Assembly: GCA_963707895.1 (NCBI GenBank)
Contig: CAVPRS010000005.1
Location: 82,865 to 146,864 of the forward strand
DNA length: 64,000 bases
Direction: 5' to 3'
Origin: Fodinibacter sp963707895
Lineage (GTDB): Bacteria > Actinomycetota > Actinomycetes > Actinomycetales > Dermatophilaceae
Below the pieces are notes generated by a model. That model worked only from the letters and a program-made list of their open reading frames with translations, made no database searches and was not told the origin of the DNA. The position numbers and the translations under genes are program-made. This document shows, piece by piece, positions 26,328-35,056 of this stretch (position 1 is its first letter; every line of letters begins with the position of its first letter).

Positions 26328-27260
26328 TCAGGCCAGGCCCTTGCCGACCGCGGCGTGGCAGATCCGCGCGACCTCGGAGATCGTGCGGCGTCCGTAGCCG
26401 AAACCGGCGGGGCTGTTGGAGAGGATCGCCAGCTGGTACTCGCGGTCGGGGGCCGACACCCATCCCGCCGAGTTGAGCCGGTAGCCGTCGGGCAGCGGCC
26501 CCCAGCCGTTCTTGGCCGCCACGTGCACGCTGCTCGACTCGGGCGCGAACACGCCCCACCGCTGCTCGCCGATGACGTCGGCCATGAGGAAGCGGGCGAC
26601 CGCACGCCGGGAGCCGTCGAGCACGGCATCCGACGAGAGCACGGCGCCCACCATGGTGTTGAGGTCACCGGGTGTGGTGCGCCAGAACCCCCACCAGCCG
26701 TCGTCCATGCGCGTGTGGTCCATGCCGACGAGGTCGGCGACCCGACGCACCTCGTCGCGCCCGACCTCGGCGAGCAGCGCCTCGGTGGCGACGTTGTCGC
26801 TTCGGGTGATCATCCGCTCGGCGAGGGAGCGCTGGCGAGCGCTGAGCTGCTTGTCGAGCTCCTGGCGCTGGTGCAGCAGGGTGGTGAGGATGAGCACCTT
26901 GATCGTGCTGTAGCAGTAGCCCTCCTCCGCGTCGAAGCGGAAGGACTCGCCACGGCGCAGGTCGATGAGCTCGAGACCCAGGTCGCCGCTGCGGCCGTCG
27001 AGGTAGTCGTCGAGCCGGTCCGCCAGCTTGGGCGCCTCGACCCGGGTGGGGGTGGTCGCGCTCGGGCCGGCACTCGGGGTCGCGCTCGGCGTCGTGGAGG
27101 GGGCCGCGGTCGTGACGGCCGGCGACGCGCTCGAGACGGTGCCGGATGCCGCGCTGCTCGTCCCGGTGGACCCCTCGGCCGCGCACCCGCCCACCACTGC
27201 AAGGCCTGCCGCCGCGCCGGCCCCGGCGAGCAGCCGGCGTCGGTCCAGGGCGCGTGGCAT
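26328..27260 (-). CDS. Serine hydrolase lipoprotein (class A beta-lactamase-like), copy 3
   Basis: A 310-residue, more diverged member of the tandem trio. It has a twin-arginine start (DRRRLLAG) running into a lipobox LAVVGGC, so it is predicted to be a Tat-exported lipoprotein. A Ser/Thr/Ala/Pro-rich linker of about 50 residues follows, then the hydrolase domain with STIK, TRSDNVATEAL and AAKNGWGP. Copies 1 and 2 lack the lipobox and linker, so the three may work at different distances from the membrane. ATG 27260 is preferred; GTG 27269 would add three residues. Confidence 0.83.
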   Translation of the reverse strand: MPRALDRRRLLAGAGAAAGLAVVGGCAAEGSTGTSSAASGTVSSASPAVTTAAPSTTPSATPSAGPSATTPTRVEAPKLADRLDDYLDGRSGDLGLELIDLRRGESFRFDAEEGYCYSTIKVLILTTLLHQRQELDKQLSARQRSLAERMITRSDNVATEALLAEVGRDEVRRVADLVGMDHTRMDDGWWGFWRTTPGDLNTMVGAVLSSDAVLDGSRRAVARFLMADVIGEQRWGVFAPESSSVHVAAKNGWGPLPDGYRLNSAGWVSAPDREYQLAILSNSPAGFGYGRRTISEVARICHAAVGKGLA

Positions 27261-27318
27261 CACCGGCACAGGGTACGGAGCCGACCTGCGACATCCCGAA
27301 TCGCGCTCATCGCGCTCC

Positions 27319-28353
27319 TCAGGGAAGCAGCCGCAGGGGCGGCCCGTGGTGCTCGCAGGTGGCGACGACGTCGTCGTCGACGGTCACCAGCGGCAGGCCC
27401 GGGTCGTCGCCGCTCCCCGGCTCGGGCCAGTCGTGCTCCATTGCGACGTGCACGAGCGGGATGCGGGTGCGGGCCTCGTCGACGGCGGCCGTCATGGCCG
27501 CGGTCTCCTCGGCGGGCCAGTAGAGCCGGGTCACCGAGTGCCACACCACGGTGAGCACGCCGTCGTCGACGGGGTCGGCCAGCCGTTCGGTCACCCAGGT
27601 CGACGCCGGTGCGCGGTCGACCGCGACGGGGTGGTCACGGGCCACCTGCAGCGCCGCGGCGAGGCGTGCGTGCCGGTCGAGCTGCCACGGCCACACGAAC
27701 GAGGTGAGGTAGGCCGCGCCCGCGTCGGTGGCCGCGTCGACCGGGGCGACGTCGCAGCCACGACGGTCGACCACGTCGACCACCTCGGGCACGAAGCCCG
27801 TCGCCGCACAGCGCTCGACGACGAGGCGCGAGTCGACCGGGCCGGCCGCCCAGGCATCGCCGAGGAAGCGGTAGTGGTCGACGAGCAGCCCGAGTCCGGC
27901 GGACGCCCCCGGCTCGAGGAGGCGCACCCGCCGCAGGCCGGTGCGGCGCACCGCCTCGGCGAGGCCGACGAGAAGGGCCACCGTGCGGGCCGGCTCGTTG
28001 GTCTGCGGCGCCTCGCGCAGCGACTCCCGGAGCTCGCCGACGTGCGCGCCGAGCACCGGCCGCACCACGGCCCAGGCGTCGTCGTGGTCGAGGTCCCCGC
28101 CGAGAGCCGGGTAGAACCCCTCGAGCTGGGGTGCGTCGCCGCGCAGGACGATGCGGAACAGCCCGGCCAGCATCCGCAGCTGCGGGAACTGGCGGGCCGG
28201 CGCGTCCTCCCACCCGTCGAAGATCTCGCGGGTCACCCCGCCGACCTCCCAGTCGTCGGCCATCTCGGCGAGCAGCGTGCCGTAGAGGTGTTCGCTGTGG
28301 CCGAAGTGGTTGCGGAACCGGTCGGCCAGCGTGTCGCCGTCGAAGGCACCCAT
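27319..28353 (-). CDS. DUF2332 family protein
   Basis: A 344-residue cytoplasmic protein of the DUF2332 family, with no known function. Family landmarks are HSEHLYGTLLAEMADDW near the N-terminus, the glycine-rich LLEPGASAGLGLLVDHYRF near residue 150 (resembling a SAM-binding loop) and LTVVWHSVTRLYW near 270. The Rossmann-like core makes a methyltransferase-related fold plausible but unproven. TAGCCT seven bases upstream of ATG 28353 marks a leaderless start. Confidence 0.85.
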   Translation of the reverse strand: MGAFDGDTLADRFRNHFGHSEHLYGTLLAEMADDWEVGGVTREIFDGWEDAPARQFPQLRMLAGLFRIVLRGDAPQLEGFYPALGGDLDHDDAWAVVRPVLGAHVGELRESLREAPQTNEPARTVALLVGLAEAVRRTGLRRVRLLEPGASAGLGLLVDHYRFLGDAWAAGPVDSRLVVERCAATGFVPEVVDVVDRRGCDVAPVDAATDAGAAYLTSFVWPWQLDRHARLAAALQVARDHPVAVDRAPASTWVTERLADPVDDGVLTVVWHSVTRLYWPAEETAAMTAAVDEARTRIPLVHVAMEHDWPEPGSGDDPGLPLVTVDDDVVATCEHHGPPLRLLP

Positions 28354-28360
28354 GCGGGGC

Positions 28361-28366
28361 AGGCTA
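28361..28366 (-). promoter_or_regulatory. Leaderless -10 element of the DUF2332 gene
   Basis: TAGCCT on the minus strand is seven bases from the ATG at 28353. It overlaps the stop region of the upstream small gene. Confidence 0.45.
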
Positions 28367-28600
28367 CTTGTGCGGCTTGGTCGGCTTCGGGGTGGGCGGA
28401 CCTCCGCGACCCGGCTTGGTGCGGCTCGGCGTGGGAGTCGGCGTCGCCGAGGCCGGGCGAGAGGAGGTGGCGCCGGTGGGGCGCGGGTCCCCGTGCGGGC
28501 TCCCGCCCACCGCCCAGGCGAGGCCGGCCGAGCCGACCAGCGCGGCCGCCCCCAGCACCATGACGATGCCGTGGCGGCGCGGAGCGCTGTGCCGACCCAT
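28364..28600 (-). CDS. Small membrane-anchored Pro/Thr-rich protein
   Basis: A 78-residue protein. A basic N-terminus (MGRHSAPRRHG) precedes one hydrophobic helix (IVMVLGAAALVGSAGLAWAVGG) and then an extended Ser/Thr/Pro/Lys-rich tail (PTPTPSRTKPGRGGPPTPKPTKPHK in part). It looks like a membrane- or wall-tethered tail exposed outside the cell. No domain is recognised. The gene is divergent from the aminopeptidase gene at 28655. Confidence 0.65.
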   Translation of the reverse strand: MGRHSAPRRHGIVMVLGAAALVGSAGLAWAVGGSPHGDPRPTGATSSRPASATPTPTPSRTKPGRGGPPTPKPTKPHK

Positions 28601-28654
28601 CGTTCGAGTCTTCCACAGGAGAGCCCAGCAGCTCGCTCGTGGCAGCATGGGCGG

Positions 28655-30157
28655 GTGAGCGAGCAGCAGAAGCAGGCAGACAACCGCGCCCGTGCGACGA
28701 CCGACGAGTTCCGCGCCTTCGTCAAGGAGGGCTGGGCCCCGCGACGCAGCACGGTGAGCGGACCGGCACCCGGCGCCGCCCCCGCGGCCGCCCGGCGTGA
28801 GGTCCTGAGCGCGGCCTACCCCGGGCAGCGGCTGGTCGTCCCCGCCGGTGGCCTGAAGGTGCGCAGCAACGACACCGACTACGTCTTCCGCCCGCACACC
28901 GCCTTCGCCTGGCTCACCGGGCTGGGCGCCGACCGTGAACCCGATGCCGTGCTCGTGCTCGAGCCGGTCAGCGGCGACGACGGAGCCGGTGGCCACGAGG
29001 CGGTGCTCTACTTCCGGCCGCTGGCCGACCGCGACAGCGACGAGTTCTTCGCCGATGCCCGCTACGGCGAGTTCTGGGTCGGGGCGCGGCCGACCCTGGC
29101 CGACGTCGAGCTCGAGCTGGGCCTCACGGCCCGCCACATCGACGAGCTCGACACCGCGGTCGCCAAGGATGCCGGTGAGGTCACCGTGCGCCTCGTGCGC
29201 GACGCCGACCACGAGCTCACTGCGCGCCTCGACGCTGCCCGGGTCGAGAACGGCGCGGCCGAGGAGGGCCTGCAGGAGTCCGACGACGCACTGGCCCACG
29301 ACATCTCCCACCTGCGGATGCGCAAGGACGAGTACGAGGTCGAGCAGATGCGCGCCGCCGTGGATGCCACCCACCACGGGTTCGACGCCATGGTCGCCGA
29401 GCTGCAGCGGGCCGTCGAGCAGGGTCACGGCGAGCGCTGGCTCGAGGGAACCTTCGCGCTGCACGCCCGGCACCGCGGCAACGGGGTCGGCTACGACTCG
29501 ATCTGTGCGGCAGGCGACCACGCCAACACCCTGCACTGGATCAAGAACACCGGTGAGGTGCGCGAGGGCGACCTGGTGCTCATCGACGCCGGCGTCGAGG
29601 TCGACGCGCTCTACACCGCCGACATCACCCGCACCCTGCCGGTCTCGGGCACCTTCACCGACGCACAGCGCGAGGTCTACGACGCCGTGTTCGCCGCGCA
29701 GGAGGCCGGCATCGCGGCGGTGAAGCCGGGTGCGAAGTTCTCCGACGTGCACGCCGCCGCCATCCGGGTGATCGCCGAGCACCTCGACGCGTGGGGCCTG
29801 CTGCCCGAGGGCGTGTCGGTCGACGACACCCTCGACAAGGAGCACGGCCAGTACCACCGGCGCTGGATGGTGCACGGCACCTCGCACCACCTGGGCCTCG
29901 ACGTGCACGACTGCGCCCTCGCCACCCGCGAGGAGTACATGGATGCCGTGCTCGAGCCCGGCATGGTGCTCACCGTCGAGCCGGGCCTGTACTTCAAGTC
30001 CGACGACCTGCTCGCCCCCGAGCGGTTCCGTGGCATCGGCGTGCGCATCGAGGACGACGTGGTCGTCACCGACGACGGCTGCGAGAACCTCTCGGCCGCC
30101 ATGCCACGCTCGTCGGCCGACGTCGAGGCCTGGATCGCCCAGGTCCGCGCGCGCTAG
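28655..30157 (+). CDS. Aminopeptidase P (Xaa-Pro aminopeptidase, M24B)
   Basis: A 500-residue metallopeptidase that removes the N-terminal residue before proline. The N-terminal creatinase-like domain (about 60-230) is followed by the pita-bread catalytic domain. Metal ligands are seen in VLIDAGVEVDALYTADITR (two Asp), HGTSHHLGLDVHD (His), LTVEPGLY (Glu) and GIGVRIEDDVVV (Glu). GTG 28655 is used (VSEQQKQ), shortly after the neighbouring gene's divergent start. It converges with the PIG-L gene with a 4-base overlap at the stops. Confidence 0.92.
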   Translation: MSEQQKQADNRARATTDEFRAFVKEGWAPRRSTVSGPAPGAAPAAARREVLSAAYPGQRLVVPAGGLKVRSNDTDYVFRPHTAFAWLTGLGADREPDAVLVLEPVSGDDGAGGHEAVLYFRPLADRDSDEFFADARYGEFWVGARPTLADVELELGLTARHIDELDTAVAKDAGEVTVRLVRDADHELTARLDAARVENGAAEEGLQESDDALAHDISHLRMRKDEYEVEQMRAAVDATHHGFDAMVAELQRAVEQGHGERWLEGTFALHARHRGNGVGYDSICAAGDHANTLHWIKNTGEVREGDLVLIDAGVEVDALYTADITRTLPVSGTFTDAQREVYDAVFAAQEAGIAAVKPGAKFSDVHAAAIRVIAEHLDAWGLLPEGVSVDDTLDKEHGQYHRRWMVHGTSHHLGLDVHDCALATREEYMDAVLEPGMVLTVEPGLYFKSDDLLAPERFRGIGVRIEDDVVVTDDGCENLSAAMPRSSADVEAWIAQVRAR

Positions 30158-30900
30158 CTCCGGCGGATGACGTCGAGCAGCAGGGCGTGCTCGACACCGG
30201 CGGCCTTGCCCCCACCGCCCAGGATCCAGCCGAGCAGCTCGCGGGGGGCGGGGAAGTCCGCGGGTAGCGCGGCGTTGTAGGCCGCGTGCGCCTCGAGTGA
30301 GTGCACCGAGGCCTCGAAGTGCTCGCCCGACACGTCGACGTAGTGCGTGGGCTCCGGGCTGCCGGCCACCGCGATCACCTTCACCCCTCCCCAGGGCTCC
30401 AGGCCCTCGTCGGTGAGCTCGGTGTGCAGCCAGCGGTTGCCGGCGTCGGCGACGGCATCCAGGGTGGCGAGGCCGACGGCGCGGTGGTCGGCCTGGTTGA
30501 CCATGCCGCCGCCGAACCGCAGCCCCCAGGTCTGGGCGACGACGAGCTCGGGGCGGTGCCGCCGGATGGCGCGCGCGATGTCGCGGCGCAGCGCGACGCC
30601 GTACTCGATGGCGCCGTCGGAGTGGTCACCGAAGTCGACGACGTCGACGCCGACCCGTCGGGCGCTCTCGCGCTCCTCCTCCTCGCGCACCCGGGCGGCC
30701 TCGTCGGGCGCCATGGTGTCGATGCCCGCCTCGCCGCGGGTCAGCAGGTAGTAGGCGACCGTCGTGCCCTCACCCGTCCAGCGGTGCACGGCGGCGGCGG
30801 TGCCGTACTCGATGTCGTCAGGGTGCGCGACGACGCAGAGCACGGAGCTGAAGTGGTCCTCGAGGGGCTCGACCTCGGGCGGGGCTGCAGGCTCGGTCAT
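30154..30900 (-). CDS. PIG-L family deacetylase
   Basis: A 248-residue zinc deacetylase of the PIG-L/MshB/Mca group. AHPDDIEYGTAAAVHRW near the N-terminus supplies the His-Pro-Asp-Asp zinc motif, and QADHRAVG near residue 140 supplies the third ligand. Relatives deacetylate GlcNAc-inositol in mycothiol synthesis, cleave mycothiol conjugates or act on other N-acetyl sugars, and this copy could be any of these; the context does not decide. The transcript is predicted leaderless (TAGGTT six bases from the ATG). Confidence 0.88.
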   Translation of the reverse strand: MTEPAAPPEVEPLEDHFSSVLCVVAHPDDIEYGTAAAVHRWTGEGTTVAYYLLTRGEAGIDTMAPDEAARVREEEERESARRVGVDVVDFGDHSDGAIEYGVALRRDIARAIRRHRPELVVAQTWGLRFGGGMVNQADHRAVGLATLDAVADAGNRWLHTELTDEGLEPWGGVKVIAVAGSPEPTHYVDVSGEHFEASVHSLEAHAAYNAALPADFPAPRELLGWILGGGGKAAGVEHALLLDVIRRS

Positions 30901-30906
30901 GGGCTC

Positions 30907-30912
30907 AACCTA
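30907..30912 (-). promoter_or_regulatory. Leaderless -10 element of the PIG-L gene
   Basis: TAGGTT on the minus strand is six bases from the ATG at 30900. Confidence 0.55.
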
Positions 30913-30966
30913 CGGTGGCCCCATCGCCCGGGTCGAGGGTTCAGGGCTGGTGGCCGGCTGCCGGGC

Positions 30967-31629
30967 TCAGGGTGCGGCCCGACGAGCCAGGGCAGCCCGG
31001 TCGAGGACCTCGATCGAGCCCCGGTGCAGGACGACGACTCCGTCGACCGCCAGCCGGCGCAGCACGCGGTTCGTCGTCGGTCTGGACGCGCCGGCGAGAT
31101 CACCGATCGCGTCCTGCGTCAGGGGGACGACCACGGTACGGGCGCCCTCCGGCCCGGCGTAGCGGTCGGTGATCTCGTGGAGCCGCCGGACGATCCGCTC
31201 GTCCGCGGGGACGTGGAGCGCCTCGAGCAGGTGGTCCGAGAGCCGCATCACCCGCTGGGCGAGCATCTCGACCAGCTGCCCCTCGACGGCCGGGTGGGTC
31301 GCGCGGAGCCGCTCGACCTCTGCGAAACCCAGGCTCAGCGTCACGGCGGGTTCGAGGGCCACCACCGTGGAGGTGCGACGGGCCTGCCCGCCGAGTAGTG
31401 CCATCTCGCCGAAGGTGTCGCCGGGGCCGAGGATCGCGAACGTCACCGTGTCCCCTGCCGGGGTGCTGCGGTGGGCCGCGAGCCGGCCCTCGGCGACGAG
31501 GTGCACGGTGTCGCCGGGGTCGGCCTCGTGGAAGACGACCTCGCCGCGGCCGAACCGGCGTCGGTGGGTCGAGGCGAGGACGACCCGCCGGTCGGCCTCC
31601 GGCAGACCCCCGAGAAGTGCCCAGTCCAT
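30967..31629 (-). CDS. Crp/Fnr-family transcriptional regulator
   Basis: A 220-residue regulator. The N-terminal cyclic-nucleotide-binding beta barrel (about 15-125) includes GDTVHLVAEGRLAAHR and the phosphate-binding-cassette-like sequence GDTFGEMALLGGQARRTSTVVA. A dimerisation helix and a Crp-type winged helix (LTQDAIGDLAGASRPTTNRVLRRL) follow. The GEMALL...RRTSTV loop is compatible with cAMP binding. It is separated from a receiver-cyclase gene by only the small 31.8 kb gene and the ATP-grasp gene, so it may read that cyclase's product. It is divergent from the His/Cys-rich gene. Confidence 0.88.
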   Translation of the reverse strand: MDWALLGGLPEADRRVVLASTHRRRFGRGEVVFHEADPGDTVHLVAEGRLAAHRSTPAGDTVTFAILGPGDTFGEMALLGGQARRTSTVVALEPAVTLSLGFAEVERLRATHPAVEGQLVEMLAQRVMRLSDHLLEALHVPADERIVRRLHEITDRYAGPEGARTVVVPLTQDAIGDLAGASRPTTNRVLRRLAVDGVVVLHRGSIEVLDRAALARRAAP

Positions 31630-31655
31630 CCCGTCAGTGCAGCACGCCGGGACGC

Positions 31656-31677
31656 CTGTGTCACGGGCGGCACACAG
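31656..31677. promoter_or_regulatory. Dyad upstream of the Crp-like gene
   Basis: CTGTGT (31656-31661) and ACACAG (31672-31677) form an inverted repeat with a 10-base spacer, 27 bases upstream of the crp-like start. The half sites resemble TGTG...CACA, but the spacing is wider than a classical Crp box. A perfect 12-bp palindrome, GACCTGCAGGTC, lies further up at 31698-31709. Either could be an autoregulatory site. Confidence 0.35.
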
Positions 31678-31773
31678 CGGACGGCTCGCCGGTGACAGAC
31701 CTGCAGGTCCCCGGAGGCGAGGGTGAGTGGTGAGCGGAGAGCCACTCCGCCACCCGGTGACAGGAGGCCGACC

Positions 31774-31965
31774 ATGCGAACCCATCGGACCCACCGGAAC
31801 CACCGAGACACCGCACACCACCACCCGAGCGTGCACCGCGTGCAGGGGTGCTGGGTGTGGGAGTGCGGGTGCGGCGGGGCGTCCTGCCGCACCACGCACG
31901 AGCTGCGCACCTGGCGGCAGGCCTTCACCGAGGCGATGCTGCACGCCGACGCCCTCGCGCCCTGA
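31774..31965 (+). CDS. Small His- and Cys-rich protein
   Basis: A 63-residue soluble protein. The N-terminal third is His/Arg/Thr-rich (seven or more His in 20 residues). A Cys cluster WECGCGGASC follows near residue 30, then an amphipathic C-terminal helix (TWRQAFTEAMLHADAL). The pattern suggests metal binding, but no known family is recognised. The start is secure: GGAGG at 31763-31767 is six bases before ATG 31774. It is divergent from the Crp-like regulator and converges on the ATP-grasp gene, whose stop is six bases away. Confidence 0.7.
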   Translation: MRTHRTHRNHRDTAHHHPSVHRVQGCWVWECGCGGASCRTTHELRTWRQAFTEAMLHADALAP

Positions 31966-31971
31966 CGCGGC

Positions 31972-33543
31972 TCAGGCAGGCAGCGACGGAGGGGTCGCGG
32001 CCTCCCTGGCCTCGTCGAGAAGAGCCCTCTCGGCGTCGTCGTAGAGCTCCTGGGCGGCGGTCGGGGTGTGCCCGATGGCCGTCATGCCCACCCGACCGAA
32101 GGTCGTCAGGGCGCTGAGCATGTGGAAGATCACTCCCGTCTGGCGGGCCTGGTCGAAGCTGAGACCGGTGCGTGCCAGCAGGTCGAAGAGGTCCTCGACG
32201 CGCAGACCGCGCAGGCTCTCGTGCTCGAAGTGGTCGGTCGCGACCAGGTGGCGCTCGTCCCCACCAGGGGTGACGAACCGGCCGTCGGCCGGGTCGTACC
32301 GACCGTCGGTGAGGAACTGCAGGGTCAGGAACGGATGGGTCGTCCCTCCCTTGCGCAGGTTCACCTCGATGGCGTCGGCCTGCCACTGCTCACCCCGGCG
32401 CACGGTGACGAAGTCGACGGCGAAGCGGCCGAGCACCCCCTCCGCTGCGAGGAGGTCGCCGACCCGTTGGGCGTCCTCGGTGATCAGCGTCGCGTACGCG
32501 GGGTCGGCGGGGAACCGGCAGCCGAGGTAGGACTGCCCGCTCGGCCCGCCGAGCACCTGGTCGTGGGTCGAGAGGACCTCGACCTCGCCGAGGGGGGTCA
32601 CCCGCATCTGCACGCTCGGGCTGCGCAGCTCGTCGCCGACGACCCGTTCCTCGACGATGCCGCCGCGTTCCTCGAGCTTCGCGAGGTAGGTGTCGACGTC
32701 GCGCCTGGTGTCCTCCAGCTCCATGCCGTCGACGCGAGCCGCCACCGCCTCCCGCTCCTGCGGGGTGCCAGGCGCAGGGAGGTCGGCGAGCTCGACGACC
32801 GCGTTGCCGGATCCGGAGACGCCCTCGTTGAGCTTGAGCATCGCCGCCCGGATGTCCGGCCGCTGCGCCCGCAGGGCGATGAGCGCCTCCTCCAGGTCGT
32901 CACGGGTGTGCAGGTCCTCGATCCCGGGCGGGTAGCGGACCCCCGCCCGCGCGAAGAGCCGCCGGCACCCGGTCTTGGTGCCGAGCGGGAACAGCCGTGG
33001 GTCGGCGCCGTACATGGGGATGCCGAGCAGCACCGCGAGGTCGCGTTCGAGGGTCGTCGTGGTGTACGGGACGAGGTGCGACAGCGAGCGGTCCGGGATC
33101 AGCTCGCGGATCCGGGCGATCACCCGGGGGCGCGAGAGCACCTTCTCGATGAGCGACTCGGGGCCGGAGTCGTCGACGGAGACCAGGGAGAGCCGGGACC
33201 TGGCGTGGCTCGGGATCACGCCCGGCAGCAGCGAGAGGTAGTAGTCGACGATGAGCGGGTTGATCGGCTGCGAGGTCACGTAGACCATGCGCAACCGTGG
33301 CTGGCGCAGGAGGAGGAGGAAGAACAGGAAGCGCTCCTCGAGCGACTGGCTCATCCCGCTGGAGCCGCCGACCACGCGGTCCAGGGTCATCGACGGCACG
33401 ATGACCACCGACTCGCGGGGGTCGTCGCGGCGCATCGACGTCCACACCTGCGGCATCCGGGCCTGGAGTGCGTCGAAGATCGAGTTGCGGGCGTCCTCGT
33501 CGAGCTCGGCGAGCACTCGTGCGTCCTCAGCGACGTCGACCAT
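31972..33543 (-). CDS. ATP-grasp protein, PGM1-type peptide ligase-like
   Basis: A 523-residue protein resembling the pheganomycin peptide ligase PGM1 group. The N-terminal region (about 40-200) contains VIVPSMTLD and FLFFLLLLRQPRLRMVYVTSQPI. The ATP-grasp core follows, with KTGCRRLFARAGV, MLKLNEGVSGSGNAVVEL and ADAIEVNLRKGGTTHPF, the last carrying the metal-binding Glu/Asn pair. Such enzymes join a carboxylate to an amine using ATP. Its substrate is unknown. It is the last gene of a four-gene signalling operon: GGAGG precedes its ATG in the 15-base gap after the cyclase stop. Finding a ligase as the output of a two-component operon is unusual. Confidence 0.82.
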   Translation of the reverse strand: MVDVAEDARVLAELDEDARNSIFDALQARMPQVWTSMRRDDPRESVVIVPSMTLDRVVGGSSGMSQSLEERFLFFLLLLRQPRLRMVYVTSQPINPLIVDYYLSLLPGVIPSHARSRLSLVSVDDSGPESLIEKVLSRPRVIARIRELIPDRSLSHLVPYTTTTLERDLAVLLGIPMYGADPRLFPLGTKTGCRRLFARAGVRYPPGIEDLHTRDDLEEALIALRAQRPDIRAAMLKLNEGVSGSGNAVVELADLPAPGTPQEREAVAARVDGMELEDTRRDVDTYLAKLEERGGIVEERVVGDELRSPSVQMRVTPLGEVEVLSTHDQVLGGPSGQSYLGCRFPADPAYATLITEDAQRVGDLLAAEGVLGRFAVDFVTVRRGEQWQADAIEVNLRKGGTTHPFLTLQFLTDGRYDPADGRFVTPGGDERHLVATDHFEHESLRGLRVEDLFDLLARTGLSFDQARQTGVIFHMLSALTTFGRVGMTAIGHTPTAAQELYDDAERALLDEAREAATPPSLPA

Positions 33544-33558
33544 GACGACACCTCCGTC

Positions 33559-34674
33559 CTAGTGCAGTGCGATGACCTCGTGCGCCTCCACGGGGCGGCT
33601 GAAGCCCTTGAGCTCCAGGGGGCCCACCTCGCGGCAGTCCACCGGGCCCGAGATCCCGTGCCTGACCCTCTGGGAGACGAGGATCTGGTCGGCCTTCGCC
33701 GCGGCACACAGCCGGGCGGCGAGGTTGGTGACCGTGCCGATGGCGGCATAGTCGTAGCGGCCGGGAAAGCCGACCCGGCCCAGCGTGGCGTAGCCCTGCG
33801 CGATACCGACACCGAAGCCGAGGTCGTACCCCTTTCGGCGCCACCCCTGCGCGAGCTCCGCGACCCGTGCGCGCATGTCCACCGCCATCCGCACCGCGCG
33901 GTCCGGTGCGTCCGGGCAGGGAACCGGGTCGTTGAAGAAGACGAGCAGCCCGTCGCCGGCGAAGTGCTCGAGGGTGCCCTCGTAGGAGAACACGAGCTCC
34001 CCGAGCGCCAGGTGGTACTGGGCCAGCACCTCCATGGTCTCCTCCGGCTCGCCGCTCTCGGCGAACGGGGTGAAGCCCCGCAGGTCGGTGAACACCGAGA
34101 CGATCTCGCGGCGGTGGCTGCGCAGGAAGGACTCGTCCCCCGTGTCGACCACCAGCTGGGCGACCTGCGGCGACAGGAACCGCCGCAACCGACCGAGCCG
34201 GTCGAGCTCGGCCACCTGAGCGGCCACGCGCTCCTCGAGCTTCTGGTTCCACTCGGCGAGCGCCTCCGCCTGCGCGACCACCGTGTCGTGGTACCGCTTG
34301 ACCCGCACGAGCGAACGCACCCGGGCCAGCAGCTCGGCCTTGTTGAGCGGCTTGGTGACGAAGTCGTCGGCCCCCACCTCGATGGCCTTGACCTTCTCGG
34401 CATCACCGCTGGCCGTCACCATGACGACCGGGATGAAGGACGTGGCGGGGTTCTCGCGGATCCGGCGGCAGGTCTCGTAGCCGTCAATCCCGGGCATCAT
34501 GATGTCGAGCAGGACGATGTCGGGCAGCTGTCGCGCGAGCAGCTCCAGCGCTTCCTCACCCGACGCGGCCGACACCACCGTGAAACCCAACGGGGACAGC
34601 ACCGCATCCATCAGGCGCACGTTCTGGGGCAGGTCGTCCACGACGAGGACCGTGGCGTCGTCGTCGTCGTTCAT
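33559..34674 (-). CDS. Response regulator fused to class III nucleotide cyclase
   Basis: A 371-residue fusion. The receiver domain (about 8-125) has VLVVDDLPQN, phospho-acceptor LLDIMMPG (Asp near 56) and DFVTKPLNK. A coiled-coil linker follows (LAEWNQKLEERVAAQVAELDRL in part). The class III cyclase domain carries SVFTDLRGFT and FAGDGLLVFF, providing both metal-binding Asp, and YAAIGTVTNLAARL. It should make cAMP (or cGMP) when phosphorylated. The ATG overlaps the preceding response-regulator stop as ATGA. The nearby Crp-like protein is a natural receptor candidate. Confidence 0.9.
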   Translation of the reverse strand: MNDDDDATVLVVDDLPQNVRLMDAVLSPLGFTVVSAASGEEALELLARQLPDIVLLDIMMPGIDGYETCRRIRENPATSFIPVVMVTASGDAEKVKAIEVGADDFVTKPLNKAELLARVRSLVRVKRYHDTVVAQAEALAEWNQKLEERVAAQVAELDRLGRLRRFLSPQVAQLVVDTGDESFLRSHRREIVSVFTDLRGFTPFAESGEPEETMEVLAQYHLALGELVFSYEGTLEHFAGDGLLVFFNDPVPCPDAPDRAVRMAVDMRARVAELAQGWRRKGYDLGFGVGIAQGYATLGRVGFPGRYDYAAIGTVTNLAARLCAAAKADQILVSQRVRHGISGPVDCREVGPLELKGFSRPVEAHEVIALH

Positions 34675-35056
34675 GGGCTGCTGCCGTTCGGGCCGCGCAC
34701 GTGTCCGCGGACGAGGTCGGGGAGGTCACGCACGCTGATCGGCTTCTCGAGGTAGCCGTCGAAGCCGGACCCGAGCGCTCGTTCCCGGTCGGCACGCATG
34801 GCGAAGGCGCTCACCGCGATGACGGGGATGCCGGCCGTGTCCGGGTCGCCCCGGAGCTGCTGGAGTGCGGCGTGCCCGTCGATCCCGGGCAGCTGGAGGT
34901 CCATCAGGATGACGTCCGGCATTCCCAGCCGGGCGGCCGGCAGCGCCTCTTCCCCCGTCGTCACCGCGGTGACCGCGAAACCGGCGTACTCCAGGACGTC
35001 GCGAGCCAGCTTGAGGTTGCGCGGGTTGTCCTCGACCAGCAGCACCGACAGCTCGC

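Noticed and set aside
24598..27260. Antibiotic-resistance beta-lactamases
   Set aside because: SxxK and SDN are present, but the KTG box is KNG and no class A Omega-loop Glu motif is evident, so resistance is not supported.
31656..31677. Canonical Crp box
   Set aside because: The TGTGT/ACACA arms are 10 bases apart rather than the six of TGTGA-N6-TCACA; kept only as a low-confidence dyad.
32068..34755. 895-codon open frame antisense to the ATP-grasp and cyclase genes
   Set aside because: Composition shadow of GC-rich genes on the other strand: Val/Gly/Arg/His-rich with no domain, while the minus strand encodes complete conserved proteins.
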